Shown here piece by piece: positions 11,831 to 22,575 of a DNA stretch of 64,000 bases; within the stretch, counting starts at the first letter, position 1; each line of letters opens with the position of its first letter. This stretch comes from Microcyclospora pomicola (lineage: Eukaryota; Ascomycota; Dothideomycetes; Capnodiales): assembly GCA_002786065.1 (NCBI GenBank), contig NHNY01000007.1, positions 62,001 through 126,000 of the forward strand, given 5' to 3'. The notes beneath the pieces were generated by a model. That model worked only from the letters and a program-made list of their open reading frames with translations, was not told where the DNA came from and did no database searches. A program made the position numbers and the translations under genes.

Positions 11831-13732
11831 TCATCGAATCATAACATCTTGCGCCATTCCGATCCCTCCGTCCAGTGCCTCTCCATCCATGATGCCTTGG
11901 ACATAAGCCTCTCCTATCAGTTCGTAGGTTCCGCCCGTCTGTGGTCGCAAGACAAAGGGCACGTCTGCACCACGAACGACGAATATCACATCACCTTCGC
12001 GGGTTCCAAGTGGTACCAGACCAAGATATCCAGTAGAAGAAGCAAACATGACCCTTCCACGGGTTGGACCCAAAGTCATCGTTTGTGAAGCACTATGGCA
12101 AGCATTTTCGGCGCCAGATTCGGCGTCCTCTAGCAGTGTAGATCGACGCCTCTGTCGCGTTTCGCTGATGTAATAGCCGTGTTTACAGATGAATAAACGG
12201 CGACGTAAGACCTCAAGCGCGTCGGTATATCCAGTGCTCCCTGGGGAACGAGCGATGCGCTGGTATGCAATCTGCCGAGCTTCTACCCACCATTCATCAA
12301 TCATTGTACTCGTGTCTACCACATTCGCATCTTCTTCGTCAACGTTGAGTCGAACAGATCCAGTGACCTGGATTGTGTCGATAAGAATCCCGTCGAGTTG
12401 CAGGCCAAAGTCTGGCGACCAGTCAAACAAACCCAGTTTTGTGCCACCTGCGCTGTAGAAATGTCCACTGGTACCAAAGATGAGAGGTCTGGAAGCCAAA
12501 ACGACAGTCCAGTCAGGCACCCAAGAAGGTAAACTCAGTTTTTGATTCTGCCTCCCAGCACATGACAATAGAATCATGGCTCGACGGAGATCCTGCGAGT
12601 ATTGATGAGCAACTTCGATCGACAGCCCGCTCTGGTCGATCACAGCGCTCACGAGGCCGATAGTCCTCAGCGCAAAATCGCAGAATACTGTCTCCGGTGA
12701 AGAGGAGTAGTCTGTTTCGATGTCATGTCTGCCAAGTCCAAGTAGGGCATATATTTTATCTCGAGGATCTGTAGCTCCAAGCCCACGAGACATGAGAAGT
12801 AGATCAAGGAGCTCGGGTGCGCTATCATCGTGATCAACGCCGATGTCATCAGGCTCAGCCATAATGTTTGTCGAGGTCAGTTGTGATTCTGGTGACACTG
12901 GGGTATATGGCCTGGTCGAACGACGCATGTGCCGCAGCCGGATACGATTGATTCTTGAAAATGGCAGCTCAAACGCAGAGATGGCTAGATCTACATTCCA
13001 CACTGTCGGCATGGGCCCTTCCAAAAGCATTACCACGGCATCGAGATCGTCCCATGTTATTGTGGACGCACCGAGCACAATCTCGACATTGGGGTTCAGG
13101 ACGACTTCCTGGACAACCCAGGTCCGGAAAAACCAGGGTCGCTTTAGCACTGCAGCAAGTGCTTTCCACCGTCTATGACCTTGCCGTGGTAGACCATGCG
13201 TTTCAACATCGGACGGACTTAATCCACTGACCGGCTGGTGACGAGCAATGCCCAGGAGCTGTTTGGCGAGCTGCATTCCGGCACGAGAATCGTCGTACTC
13301 ATCGCCCAGCCAGACGATGACCTTTCTTGCGCCTTTGAAGATGTCGCCCATCATCTGCACCTGCTGGTTACGCTCTTTGGTTCTACCTTGGCAGATACAT
13401 ATCTGGTCGACCCAAAGGGTGACGACGTTGACAGGATCTCGAAACCGATGCAAAGCTTCGTAAAGAGTCTTGGTCACAGCAATTTTCTTGCCATGACAAG
13501 TGATGGTCTTTTCTCGACCCCCGTCACCCCACGTGTAAGATAGTGCATCATATGGTATCCTGTTCGAGCCTGTGACATGAGAGTCAACCAGATCAATCGC
13601 GATACCTTTCTTGCCGGAGCCTGGCAGAAGTTGCACCAGCCGGATGGATGTTCCGCCTTTCAGGTTTGCATAGTGAAAGTCGCGGACTTCTTCGTAGCGT
13701 TGCGGAGGACTCTTCCAGCGCACAAGATTCAT
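11831..13732 (-). CDS. heterokaryon incompatibility (HET) domain protein
   Basis: Single-exon gene, 633 aa. The HET domain occupies roughly residues 55-200. Its three conserved blocks are visible: YDALSYTWGD, then LWVDQICICQ in place of the usual W-I-D-A-I-C-I-N-Q, then QQVQMMGDIFKGARKVIVWLG. The rest has the loose organisation of most fungal HET proteins, with a segment LLLMSRGLGATDPRDKIYALLGL that is common in the family. No NACHT, WD or ankyrin repeats follow. HET-domain proteins can trigger regulated cell death after non-self recognition, but most copies in a genome have no known allorecognition role. The gene is divergent from the SNF2 gene. Confidence 0.9.
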   Translation of the reverse strand: MNLVRWKSPPQRYEEVRDFHYANLKGGTSIRLVQLLPGSGKKGIAIDLVDSHVTGSNRIPYDALSYTWGDGGREKTITCHGKKIAVTKTLYEALHRFRDPVNVVTLWVDQICICQGRTKERNQQVQMMGDIFKGARKVIVWLGDEYDDSRAGMQLAKQLLGIARHQPVSGLSPSDVETHGLPRQGHRRWKALAAVLKRPWFFRTWVVQEVVLNPNVEIVLGASTITWDDLDAVVMLLEGPMPTVWNVDLAISAFELPFSRINRIRLRHMRRSTRPYTPVSPESQLTSTNIMAEPDDIGVDHDDSAPELLDLLLMSRGLGATDPRDKIYALLGLGRHDIETDYSSSPETVFCDFALRTIGLVSAVIDQSGLSIEVAHQYSQDLRRAMILLSCAGRQNQKLSLPSWVPDWTVVLASRPLIFGTSGHFYSAGGTKLGLFDWSPDFGLQLDGILIDTIQVTGSVRLNVDEEDANVVDTSTMIDEWWVEARQIAYQRIARSPGSTGYTDALEVLRRRLFICKHGYYISETRQRRRSTLLEDAESGAENACHSASQTMTLGPTRGRVMFASSTGYLGLVPLGTREGDVIFVVRGADVPFVLRPQTGGTYELIGEAYVQGIMDGEALDGGIGMAQDVMIR

Positions 13733-14056
13733 GATCAGAGTGCCATAGGTGACCCGAGATCTGATACGGCATCAATGACAAATTCACCCTCACGGTTCTG
13801 CCTGTGGGGTGGCTAGGAGCGTTTATTCTAGCACGTCGCGCAGGATTGTAAAGCATGTTGAATCCCTCAATGCTCGAGTTGCGCTTAGAAATGCCTGCCT
13901 CGTGATCTGTCGCAAGGTCCAAGATGGATGTGGATCAGCGGCAGTTGCAGCCTGGTTGCTGTGGAAGCAGTTTCAGGCATCCTTGCATTAACATGTGACG
14001 CATTTGAGCAACAACATAACTAATAATGGCCGAGATGTCGATACACCCTACAAGAC
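13733..14056. promoter_or_regulatory. divergent promoter, HET gene / SNF2 gene
   Basis: The start codons of the HET protein (minus) and SNF2 ATPase (plus) are 324 bases apart, so both promoters and 5' UTRs must fit here. No clear TATA box or known factor site stands out. Confidence 0.45.
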
Positions 14057-17000
14057 ATGAATGTGCAGCCCAGGACAGTTCATTCCAACGTCAATATCCC
14101 TCGATCCAGTGGAGTCAGACCGAAGTCGCCTACCAAAGGCAAAGGTCCACGGCCGCTGAACACACTTGCATCAGCGAAGCGACCGATCTTCACGTCAACT
14201 CCAGGCGACAACACTGGACCTGCGCCCCTGGTTGCGGCACAGCCCCTCAGCGATCGGGACGACTCACTCGTTTTCAACAGTCCAAGCTCGCCGAGAGTCA
14301 GAATGGTCAAGGAGCGTAGTCCTAGTCGCACCTCCGTTGGGCAGACATCGCAGAAGCCACCTCAGCGGCAACCACTTGCCAACATCTCCGCAAAGATGCA
14401 ATCTCCAAGCAGTCCAAAGACGTCTTCGGCAGTCGAACAGTCTCTCAAACCTTCTATTCCCAACCAACCAGAGTTTGGCAAGGCCTCCCCTCTTCGTAAT
14501 CCGCTGAGGGATAGGTACGAACCCAAGCCACAATTCCAGAGACCTGCACAACCACGACAAGCAGGCCCGCCGCAAGCGCAGCCCAAGTTCTACTTACCAG
14601 GACAGGCATCACAATCTACAGGTAGTGCAGCCCAGTCACTGACACAACACGCGCCGCAACCCTCATATGCCGATCCCTTTCTTGTATCGCGACCAACCAA
14701 TGCTCCTCGAACCAACATATACCCTCCTCCGCGGCCAACCTTTTCTTCTCTCGGTCCGAATACAACTTTCGAGCGTTTTCAGCCATCAAAGCCTGTCATC
14801 GATTTGACGAAGAATGGTGACGACGACGACGAGCCTGGCTTTGACGTAGATGCCGCCATCCGGGACAGCGGTAGCGCATTTGGGGCGGCAGATCCATACA
14901 TGTATATCGAACCAGGCCAAGCAAACGAGAATCTCAAAAATCTGTTAGAGGGCGCATTCGATGACGCGGACGACAAGATTCAGATAGGATTGAGGAAACG
15001 CGCAAAGAAGGCAGCAGAGGCGGGCGATCAGCGCAAGGCTAAGAGTCTTGCGGATAAGCTAGCTTCACTAAAAGTCGAGGAGGATGGAAAGGCACAGCCC
15101 GAGGAGGAGGAGGAGGATGAGCAAGAAGATGACGGTACCGTCGAGGGCTTAGCAGTGAAATTGCTGCCACATCAGGTTGATGGTGTGTCGTGGATGATCA
15201 ATAAGGAGACTGGAATGCAAAAAAAGAAAGGCATGTTTCCAAAAGGTGGCATTCTTGCAGACGACATGGGGTTGGGGAAGACGATTCAGTCTGTGGCACT
15301 GATTCTGACCAATCCACGTCCGGAGCTGGGTGCAAAGCCTGAATATCCCAAGCAGAAAATGCCCGGCAAGGCAGTCGGTAAGAGCACTCTCGTAGTAGCG
15401 CCACTTGCCTTGATCAAGCAATGGGAAGGCGAGATCAAGAACAGAGTCACCGAGAGTCACGCGCTCCGAGTGCTTGTACACCACGGGCCAAGTCGAACCA
15501 AATCATCAGCTGAGCTGAAGAAGTACGACGTTGTGATCACGACCTACCAGACTTTAACCTCGGAGCATTCAGGCTCGAACATGGCGAGCTCAGACGGAGC
15601 GCGCGTTGGATGTTTCGGGGTGCACTGGTATCGTCTTATCCTGGACGAAGCTCATAGCATCAAGAATCGCAATGCCAAATCTACTCAAGCTTGCTACGCA
15701 TTGGAAAGCTGGTACAGATGGTGCCTTACCGGCACGCCCATGCAAAACAATCTCGACGAGCTGCAGAGTCTGATCAAATTCTTGCGAATCAAGCCGTACT
15801 GCGATTACAGGGAGTGGAAAGACGCCATCACAAATCCAATGAAAAATGGGCGTGGAGGACTTGCCATGCGGAGACTACAATTCTTTCTTGGGACTTTCAT
15901 GAAGCGTCGTACGAAGGAGATCCTCAAGAAGGAGGGAGCCCTAAGCTTTGGTGGAAAGACTGATGGAAATGGAGCGAAGAGCCAGGGGATGCAAATCGTC
16001 AAGCGAGAAGTCCTGACTGTCGAATGCGACTTTGATGAAGATGAGCAGACCTTCTATTCCCGGATCCAGGCTCGAGCGGATCGCTCTTTACAAGCAATGT
16101 CTGCCACGAATGATTATATCGGTGCACTCGTCCTGCTGCTCCGTTTACGGCAGGTCTGCGATCATCCAAAGCTGATAGAAGGCGCCATGGATAAGGATAA
16201 GGAAGCTCTATCAACAGGATCCACCGCCGTAATGGGAACACCACGAAAACAAAGTCGTGTGGATGATGGCGAGATGGATGCCCTTGCTGCTCTCATGGGC
16301 GGTGTGACGGTGGAGGCCAAAAAGTGTGGCATATGCCAGATAGATCTGTCTGCCCAAGAAACTCGACAGGGCGCAGTGAGGTGTGGCGAATGTGAGACAG
16401 ATCTGGCAGCGTTAAAAGGCGCACATGGGCCATCGCAGCACAAGACGAGCAAGTCGGCACAACATCGAGCACGACATCAGTTGCCAGACGATAGTGATGC
16501 TGAAGATGGCAGCGCAGACGAAGGCGAGTGGATTGGCAAAGGTCCAGCGCAGCGTATTAACCTTGGCAAAGCTGGTGGCGATGATGATGAGGACGCTGAA
16601 GGCGGTGGTGAGAGTCTAGGTCCTGAAGACTCGGATCGAAGTGATGACGATGATGATGAAGAGGACTCTCCTCCAAGGGCTAGGATACGCCGGCGCGTCC
16701 AGGACACAACAGTCAGCGACCAGACAAGTGACGAGGATCAAAGTGAAAGCAGCTCTTCAGATGACACCGAGAACGACGAGAAAGACCTGGATCAAGACGC
16801 CGCGAACGTTTGGCACTACATGAGTCGCATGCGTAAGGATGTGAAGATGGACCGACCTTCGACCAAAATCCGACAGCTCCTACGCATACTACACAATGAG
16901 TCACCTAAGCATAAAGTCATTGTCTTCTCTCAGTTCACCACCATGCTCAATTTGATCGAGCCTCATTTGCAAGCCAGCAACCTGAAGTACGTTCGCTACG

Positions 17001-17584
17001 ATGGTAGTATGCGGAACGACGCTCGCGAGGCCTCCCTTCACTCTCTTCGCACGAACAAGTCCACGCGAGTCCTCCTCTGCTCGTTGAAATGCGGCTCGCT
17101 TGGATTGAATCTCACCGCAGCCTCTCGCGTGGTGATAGTGGAGCCCTTCTGGAACCCGTTTGTTGAAGAGCAAGCCATTGATCGCGTTCACCGACTCAAC
17201 CAGACTGTCGACGTGAAAGTGTTCCGCCTTACGATTCGTGATACAGTCGAGGAGCGTATCCTCGCGCTTCAGGAACGCAAACGCGAGCTCGCCAAAGCCG
17301 CTATCGAGGGTGGCACCGCCGCCGTCGGTAAACTGAGCATGAGTGACATCCTCTCGCTCTTCAAACGTGATGCCGAGCATGGTGCGGCTGACGCGCAGGA
17401 TCTTGAGATTGCCATGAAGTTTGGCGGAGATCAGAGACTCATCGATGGTGCGTCGGGAGGCTTCACGGATGCTAGAGATAATGTCGGCATCATGAGTAGT
17501 CAGGGGAGTAACGACGCGAGACGCGGTACGAAGCCACAGAAAAGAGTGGTCAGTGAGCATGAAGTCTACGGACGACGATGGTAA
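14057..17584 (+). CDS. SNF2-family DNA-dependent ATPase, Uls1/Rad5-like
   Basis: Single-exon gene, 1175 aa. Residues 1-330 are disordered, Pro/Ser-rich, and contain V-I-D-L-T at 247-251 followed by an acidic run, a textbook SUMO-interacting motif. The SNF2 ATPase follows: Walker A DDMGLGKT with Lys408, and DEAH at 530-533. Between the two helicase lobes lie two CxxC pairs (about 757-784), where Rad5/Uls1 proteins carry a RING; the His and last Cys pair are missing. A long acidic insert comes next. The second lobe ends with motif VI AIDRVHRLNQ (1040-1049). Uls1, Rrp1/2 and Rad5 act on SUMOylated proteins, stalled forks and recombination. No HIRAN domain is seen, so I favour Uls1/Rrp over Rad5. 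Confidence 0.88.
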   Translation: MNVQPRTVHSNVNIPRSSGVRPKSPTKGKGPRPLNTLASAKRPIFTSTPGDNTGPAPLVAAQPLSDRDDSLVFNSPSSPRVRMVKERSPSRTSVGQTSQKPPQRQPLANISAKMQSPSSPKTSSAVEQSLKPSIPNQPEFGKASPLRNPLRDRYEPKPQFQRPAQPRQAGPPQAQPKFYLPGQASQSTGSAAQSLTQHAPQPSYADPFLVSRPTNAPRTNIYPPPRPTFSSLGPNTTFERFQPSKPVIDLTKNGDDDDEPGFDVDAAIRDSGSAFGAADPYMYIEPGQANENLKNLLEGAFDDADDKIQIGLRKRAKKAAEAGDQRKAKSLADKLASLKVEEDGKAQPEEEEEDEQEDDGTVEGLAVKLLPHQVDGVSWMINKETGMQKKKGMFPKGGILADDMGLGKTIQSVALILTNPRPELGAKPEYPKQKMPGKAVGKSTLVVAPLALIKQWEGEIKNRVTESHALRVLVHHGPSRTKSSAELKKYDVVITTYQTLTSEHSGSNMASSDGARVGCFGVHWYRLILDEAHSIKNRNAKSTQACYALESWYRWCLTGTPMQNNLDELQSLIKFLRIKPYCDYREWKDAITNPMKNGRGGLAMRRLQFFLGTFMKRRTKEILKKEGALSFGGKTDGNGAKSQGMQIVKREVLTVECDFDEDEQTFYSRIQARADRSLQAMSATNDYIGALVLLLRLRQVCDHPKLIEGAMDKDKEALSTGSTAVMGTPRKQSRVDDGEMDALAALMGGVTVEAKKCGICQIDLSAQETRQGAVRCGECETDLAALKGAHGPSQHKTSKSAQHRARHQLPDDSDAEDGSADEGEWIGKGPAQRINLGKAGGDDDEDAEGGGESLGPEDSDRSDDDDDEEDSPPRARIRRRVQDTTVSDQTSDEDQSESSSSDDTENDEKDLDQDAANVWHYMSRMRKDVKMDRPSTKIRQLLRILHNESPKHKVIVFSQFTTMLNLIEPHLQASNLKYVRYDGSMRNDAREASLHSLRTNKSTRVLLCSLKCGSLGLNLTAASRVVIVEPFWNPFVEEQAIDRVHRLNQTVDVKVFRLTIRDTVEERILALQERKRELAKAAIEGGTAAVGKLSMSDILSLFKRDAEHGAADAQDLEIAMKFGGDQRLIDGASGGFTDARDNVGIMSSQGSNDARRGTKPQKRVVSEHEVYGRRW

Positions 17585-17743
17585 GACGTGGGCCGCGGAA
17601 ACTTGCGTTGTTGGCAGCGCTGAACAATAGATTTTCACCACGAGGCGTTCATTTGCTACTTTACTTTTAGCGGTTACGGACACCTCCTTGGTATGACATT
17701 GATGGATCATCCTTTTCACTGTCATATGGAAATGCAAAACATC

Positions 17744-19088
17744 CTACGACTCTACCAAACGTAATGCCTCCCACGCACACCCATACGACATCTGATATCC
17801 GGACCCGCCGTGGCCGTAGTTATGCACTACCGCAACTTTCCTCCCGCCCTTATCCAGCACATCCTCCCCTCTCTCCACCCTCGGGCCCTCATCCCTCATA
17901 GGTCGCAGCCCCACCCCATGTCTAATAACACTGACCCTATCCTCAGCATTCACGTCTGCTCTCGCCAACGCCGGATCCAACGCCACCGCTCGCCGGATCA
18001 TGCGCGCCGCGAGCTCCAGGTCCGGCTCGGCCGCCCAATTGTTACGCTGTAAGCATCCTCCGACCACCGTTCCTCCGCCTTGTGGTCGATGCATCATATA
18101 GCAGACCTCGTCATCGACATCAGCGTCAGTGCCCGAGGTAGAGAACATGGTCGGGGGGGTAGTCGTCGCGTGTCGGCGAAGCAGAACGACTTGGCCCCGG
18201 ATTGGGTACAGAGAGGTATCTTCAACACCGCCGAGATGACGCGCGGAGAGTCCGGTACAGTTCACAGCCACGTCCACAGGACTTACGCGATCCACGATCT
18301 CGGCGATGTGCGAGACAGCGGCGCGGTGGATCGTCACACCATGCGTAATGCATTGTGAGGCTAGCCAGGGGAGGTACAGAGCTGGATTGATGCAGACAGA
18401 GGTCAACTCGACGCCTAGATCCATACCTGCAGGCAGCTCGTTCTCGGCCAGCTGACGAAGTCTCAACGCGGCCTTGTACCATGGCTCGGGCGTGGTTTGT
18501 AACAGATTGGGGAGCCACGAGTCTTGCGTATCTTCGACCCGGCGCAGGATATGAAAAGCTAAGAGTTCAAAGGGCATTACGCACGCGCTCTCCTGTGCAA
18601 CGGCAATAGAGTGGGAGTAACGTACGCTGGAAAGCTAGTCCAGCTTCAGGGACTTCGGTAGCCAATCTCGCCAGCTCCGGCCATGTCGCTTCTTCGAAGG
18701 CTGCAATGCGTGTAGCGGCTTCTTTATTCTCGAGTGCCGCAGCGGGACGTTTGACTCTGCTCATCCAGTGACCAACGATCAGTACCCAATCTTATGGATA
18801 GAGGGCAGAGAAGCGTCGTAAGAATACGTACGGAGCAAAGTTGGCACCAGCCCAGGGACTGGCATATTCAATGTCGTAGTCGCCGGGCATGTGTTTCGTC
18901 ACAATGCTGATGGTATGCACGCCCTGCCGTGCAAGAAGCAGAGCGGTAGTGAGGCCTGAGACTCCAGCTCTGTGTATAGCATGAGAGGTCAGCGGGGAAG
19001 GAGGCTTGATACATCTCAGGCTGAGTATGGAGCTGGCCTACCCCAACACAACAATGTTCTTTGATGCGCTTTTCATTGCAGGATTCAT
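17744..19088 (-). CDS. D-amino-acid oxidase (FAD)
   Basis: Four exons on the minus strand: 19042-19088, 18832-18969, 18626-18756 and 17744-18558; introns of 72, 75 and 67 nt; 376 aa. The first intron splits the FAD-binding motif N-I-V-V-L-G / A-G-V-S-G-L-T. Other family marks are ASPWAGANFAP, PEAGLAFQ, the PEPWYK segment, TSVCINPALYLPWLASQC, and the C-terminal signature HNYGHGGSGYQMSYG. GLRPMRDEGPRVE contains the Arg that binds the substrate carboxylate. The enzyme oxidises D-amino acids to imino acids with H2O2 release. The C-terminus ends VES, so no canonical peroxisomal SKL signal is present. The exon 3 acceptor may be 3 nt upstream (18759). The start has a GCCACC context. Confidence 0.88.
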
Positions 19089-19754
19089 GGTGGCCAATGT
19101 TCGCTGCTCTGATCGATGCTCGCAGCCATTTGTTTCGACATAGTGGCGCGGCGTTTCTTATGTACGGCTCATGTTTCACATTAGATGCTGCCTGTGAGGA
19201 GGATTGGAATGTTTATCCCAATCTCCAATCTGATCCGAAGTCTATTCCGCGTCGGCACTGAACGCCGGGCAAGTCGGTAGAATGCCCGATTTTCCAACAA
19301 GTGATCCCACTGCGTGTAGCTCCGCAGTACGAGAGCTCAGCACCGTGTTTGCAACTGCGAACGGCACTCCGATGCCGCATACTGATTAGTGATGAACACC
19401 GTTGATGCGACCAGGTAGACATCGCTAGGTTCGGCTCTTTCCGATCATGAGATCTATGCCGTGCTCTTCACATTACTCACCTTGGAAGACGCGCCAGTCC
19501 GGGCATTCAGAGATATCAGAGCTAGTCTTTCTGAAGCAGAGCTTTATTGTGCTTCATCTAGAGACGTATATGTGTTCATGAAGCGACTGCTTATATAGAT
19601 AATCTTTCATTGTGTTGTTCGTAGCTGTCGTCAAATGCCTAGGTAATCTATGGTACAGATATGCGTGACATGTCCCCCAATCACTATGCAATATGTCTCC
19701 CAACAGAAATGCTGTTCATTAGAAATAATGTAAAGAAGCTGGCTGTCCACGGGT
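19089..19754. other. intergenic spacer
   Basis: About 670 bases between the DAAO start and the phospholipase B stop, both on the minus strand. It contains the DAAO promoter and the 3' UTR of the phospholipase gene. No supported gene. Confidence 0.5.
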
Positions 19755-21811
19755 CTAAAGCACAAATACGCTGACAGCACCGATCAAGGCGGCTGTCGCG
19801 AGTGCTACGCCGGCAGACCCAGTGAGCCGCCCAGCAGCTCCTTTGATCTCGACCTCAGTCAATTTGATCTCAGGTTCGTAGCGGGATGGCGGGGTCTCAT
19901 CGATCGTGCCGTTCCAGCAGTAACGATCGAAGCATTGCGTGCAGACGTCTGGTACGGTCGTGCCTGTGCGGTTCAGACTTCGGGCGAGGATGGCACAGCC
20001 AACACATGTCGACCACTGACTATCCAAGGTGCCATTACCTTGAGTAGCGCCGTTATATGCGTTAGAGATGATGGCATTGCGCTCCGTATCGTTGTATTGG
20101 AGATCATAGGTTGATGTATTGGAGTTGTATACGTAAGGCGCATTCGGAAGGTACACAATCAAGGGCGCGGGTCCGGTGAGGTTGGATGCGTCGCAACCGA
20201 AGAATGTCGGCTTGTTGTTGAGACCAAGATTCAGAAACGTGTCCATTCCCGGCACGGACGGGAAAGACGTGCCGTTCTGGATCGCGGAGAGGCTACGACG
20301 ATAGGTCTGGACAAGTGAAACTCCATCAGGCCAGTACATAGCAGAGTCTGCAGTGGGATAAGAGTTGTCGTTGTTGGTGTCGGCAGAAGAGTCGATGGCA
20401 AAGATAACGTCAACTTCCCGCAAAGGCTGGATGAGTGGATGCAGAGGGACGTTCTGGCCGTCCTCGCCACCGTCGACAAGAGTAAGCTGGTCGGACGAGG
20501 CATAGCTGTTGGACGCGCCGCCGTAGCCGAAAAACGGGTTAGGATAGTCTGCAATGTCGTTGTTATCTTCGCCAATGGTGCTTAAAATCGCGCCGAGGGC
20601 ACTTTGCAGAGCGGATGAGAAGAGTCCAGTCGTATTTGCGCCGTTTACTGCTGAAAGAGCGCTGTTGAACAAAGACGATGAAGTTCCCATCACAAATCCG
20701 CAATTGTCAAAACCCACGACACATTGATCGCGTGGTCGTCCATCGCTGAAGTTAGTCCCAACATATTTCAAAGGGGCAAAGCCGAAAATCGTCGGGTCGA
20801 AAGTGCCGAGTTCCCATGGCGAGAATGTGAAGACGGTGGTGTTTGCAGAGACCAGCATCTCGCCGGGCTTTCTCGAATCTGCCACAATCAATGGCAACGG
20901 TACGGATCCACTTGTGAGAAAATCTTGGTCAGCGAGAGATGACCACGTATACGCAGGTCCTCCATCAGTGGCGTTGATAAGCTGATAGGACAGGGCACGT
21001 CCCCAGTAGTCAGTGATAGTTGTATTGAATCCGGCATCTTCTTTCCCATTGACGGCCTCCACAAGCTCAGAGTAATAGCCGATGCTGTTGAAAAGCTGAA
21101 TTCCGCCAGACTCCGGACCCTCAAAAATATCATTGTTCAACTGCCACAGACCACCGGAGTCGTCGGCGGGAGTGTCCTTGGCAATTATGTCCGCGATGGA
21201 GGTGAAGTTGTTGGAGTAGAGAGAGCCGACCAGCCAGCTGCCTCCAGAAAGCCCAGAAAGGTATGTGGTTGCTTGCAAGAGTCCACCGAGTTGGCCTGTG
21301 TTGGTCGAGTTGGGTGTTCGATTATCCCAAGCCTCGATATGTCCTGCACCATTCAACATTGCTCGATATCCTCCTCCTGAAACGGCAATGCCAATGTTCG
21401 GCAATGCAGATGGGTTGTTGACATTGTCGTTGATGTACGAGTCCGTGTCCAACCCTGTGATGTTCATGCGACTGAGAAGATCTCGCATCGGCTCCACGGT
21501 AGCATTGCGACGGAGCGGTAGCCATCGCAACTCCTCGTCCGATAAGCTGGATGCCGAGCGAATGGTAGGGACCGCCGAGGGACAGCTCGTGGTCTGCGGA
21601 GTGTAGCCGTTGGGTGCGTTGGCAGGCAGTGCGCGTGCGAGTAGAGCTGCTGCCTTGGCAATCTCGACATCGCGCTCTGTGAGGACTCGTGCTAGCATGC
21701 AACATGTCAGTATGTCAAATCTTAGACTTCGCAGTAGAGGACGAGGCACTCACCACTGGCTTGCGAAGGAATGGCAGCTGCTGCAACAAGCAGTATCGAC
21801 GAAGCCTTCAT
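19755..21811 (-). CDS. secreted GPI-anchored lysophospholipase / phospholipase B
   Basis: Two exons on the minus strand, 21754-21811 and 19755-21691, with a 62-nt intron; 664 aa. Exon 1 encodes a signal peptide (MKASSILLVAAAAIPSQASA, likely cut after the last Ala). The cPLA2-like catalytic core shows SGGGYRA (residues 124-130, oxyanion loop), GLSGGSW with nucleophile Ser168, and TLVDGGEDGQNVPLHP with the partner Asp. About a dozen N-glycosylation sequons and paired Cys residues near the C-terminus fit an extracellular enzyme. The last 20 residues are hydrophobic after a small-residue stretch, a GPI-anchor signal. It deacylates phospholipids and lysophospholipids at the cell surface. Confidence 0.95.
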
Positions 21812-22575
21812 GATGGCTTCGACAGACGGGGACAGCAGCAAATGCCAGAAAAGAGTGACCTATCGTGCGACACTTGAAAGAACGAAAGAAGTACTTAACC
21901 TATGTCAGCAGAAAGACTGTAATGATCATGGCTCCTCCAACCTAGGCGGGGGTAGCTCTATGGCTATGCTAGTCCAAATCGTCTGGATGAGCAGGAAGCC
22001 GGACCAGCCGGATGGACCATAGACGTAACTGACGTGGTCGCCAAGGCATTTGTGAGGCAGACCGTGAAGATGACCTATAAGCAACATGGATGAGTGATGC
22101 CAATACCAGTAGCTGGCCGGACCGATGAAACGCCAAGAACGTGAAGTGTCCGATAAATTCATGTTACCTTACGTAAGGTAGTATGCGCTTAAGGTAGGTA
22201 TGACGCTTGCGGCTTTGCGGCGACTCCATGTCGTGCCTGTCGATCCGGCTGTACGGCATTGTACGGGATGGTCATTAGCTCTATTCAGCTCTTATTTCAC
22301 TTCACACGACCCGGTCAGCTCGGTGAGCAAGCACAGCGGCTACATTGTGAGAGAGGAGTCATATCATATCAGAAGACAGTGAATACGTGAGCTAGAAACT
22401 AAGGTGGTCTCACGACCTGCTTGGTGGCTATACTTCATTGCCTTCGGCCTCGCATGATGTAACGCTCCATCAATCACCATTTCCCAGCTGCTTCACTGCA
22501 GCTTGCTGACGTAAAACATACACCATTCTCCGAGTTCGCCACAGGTCGCCCAGGTCATGTCGGCCTCGATCTCCA
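21812..22575. other. promoter region of phospholipase B and 3' spacer of RBR gene
   Basis: About 760 bases. It lies upstream of the phospholipase B start and downstream of the RBR-gene stop, both on the minus strand. Apart from the palindrome at 22165-22180 I see no structured element and no credible ORF. Confidence 0.45.
22165..22180. promoter_or_regulatory. 16-bp perfect palindrome with TTACGTAA core
   Basis: TACCTTACGTAAGGTA reads the same on both strands. Its core TTACGTAA is a known high-affinity site of fungal AP-1-like bZIP factors (Pap1/Yap1 class). It lies about 350 bp upstream of the phospholipase B start codon. Its use as an operator is inferred. Confidence 0.4.

Noticed and set aside
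16901-17737. 278-codon minus ORF opposite the end of the SNF2 gene
   Set aside because: No motifs; it overlaps the highly conserved helicase C-terminal domain on the other strand.
18559-18625. Contiguous DAAO reading with an ATG at 18577 as the start
   Set aside because: That ATG lies within an intron. Splicing 18626 to 18558 restores the family order from PEAGLAFQ to the PEPWYK segment.
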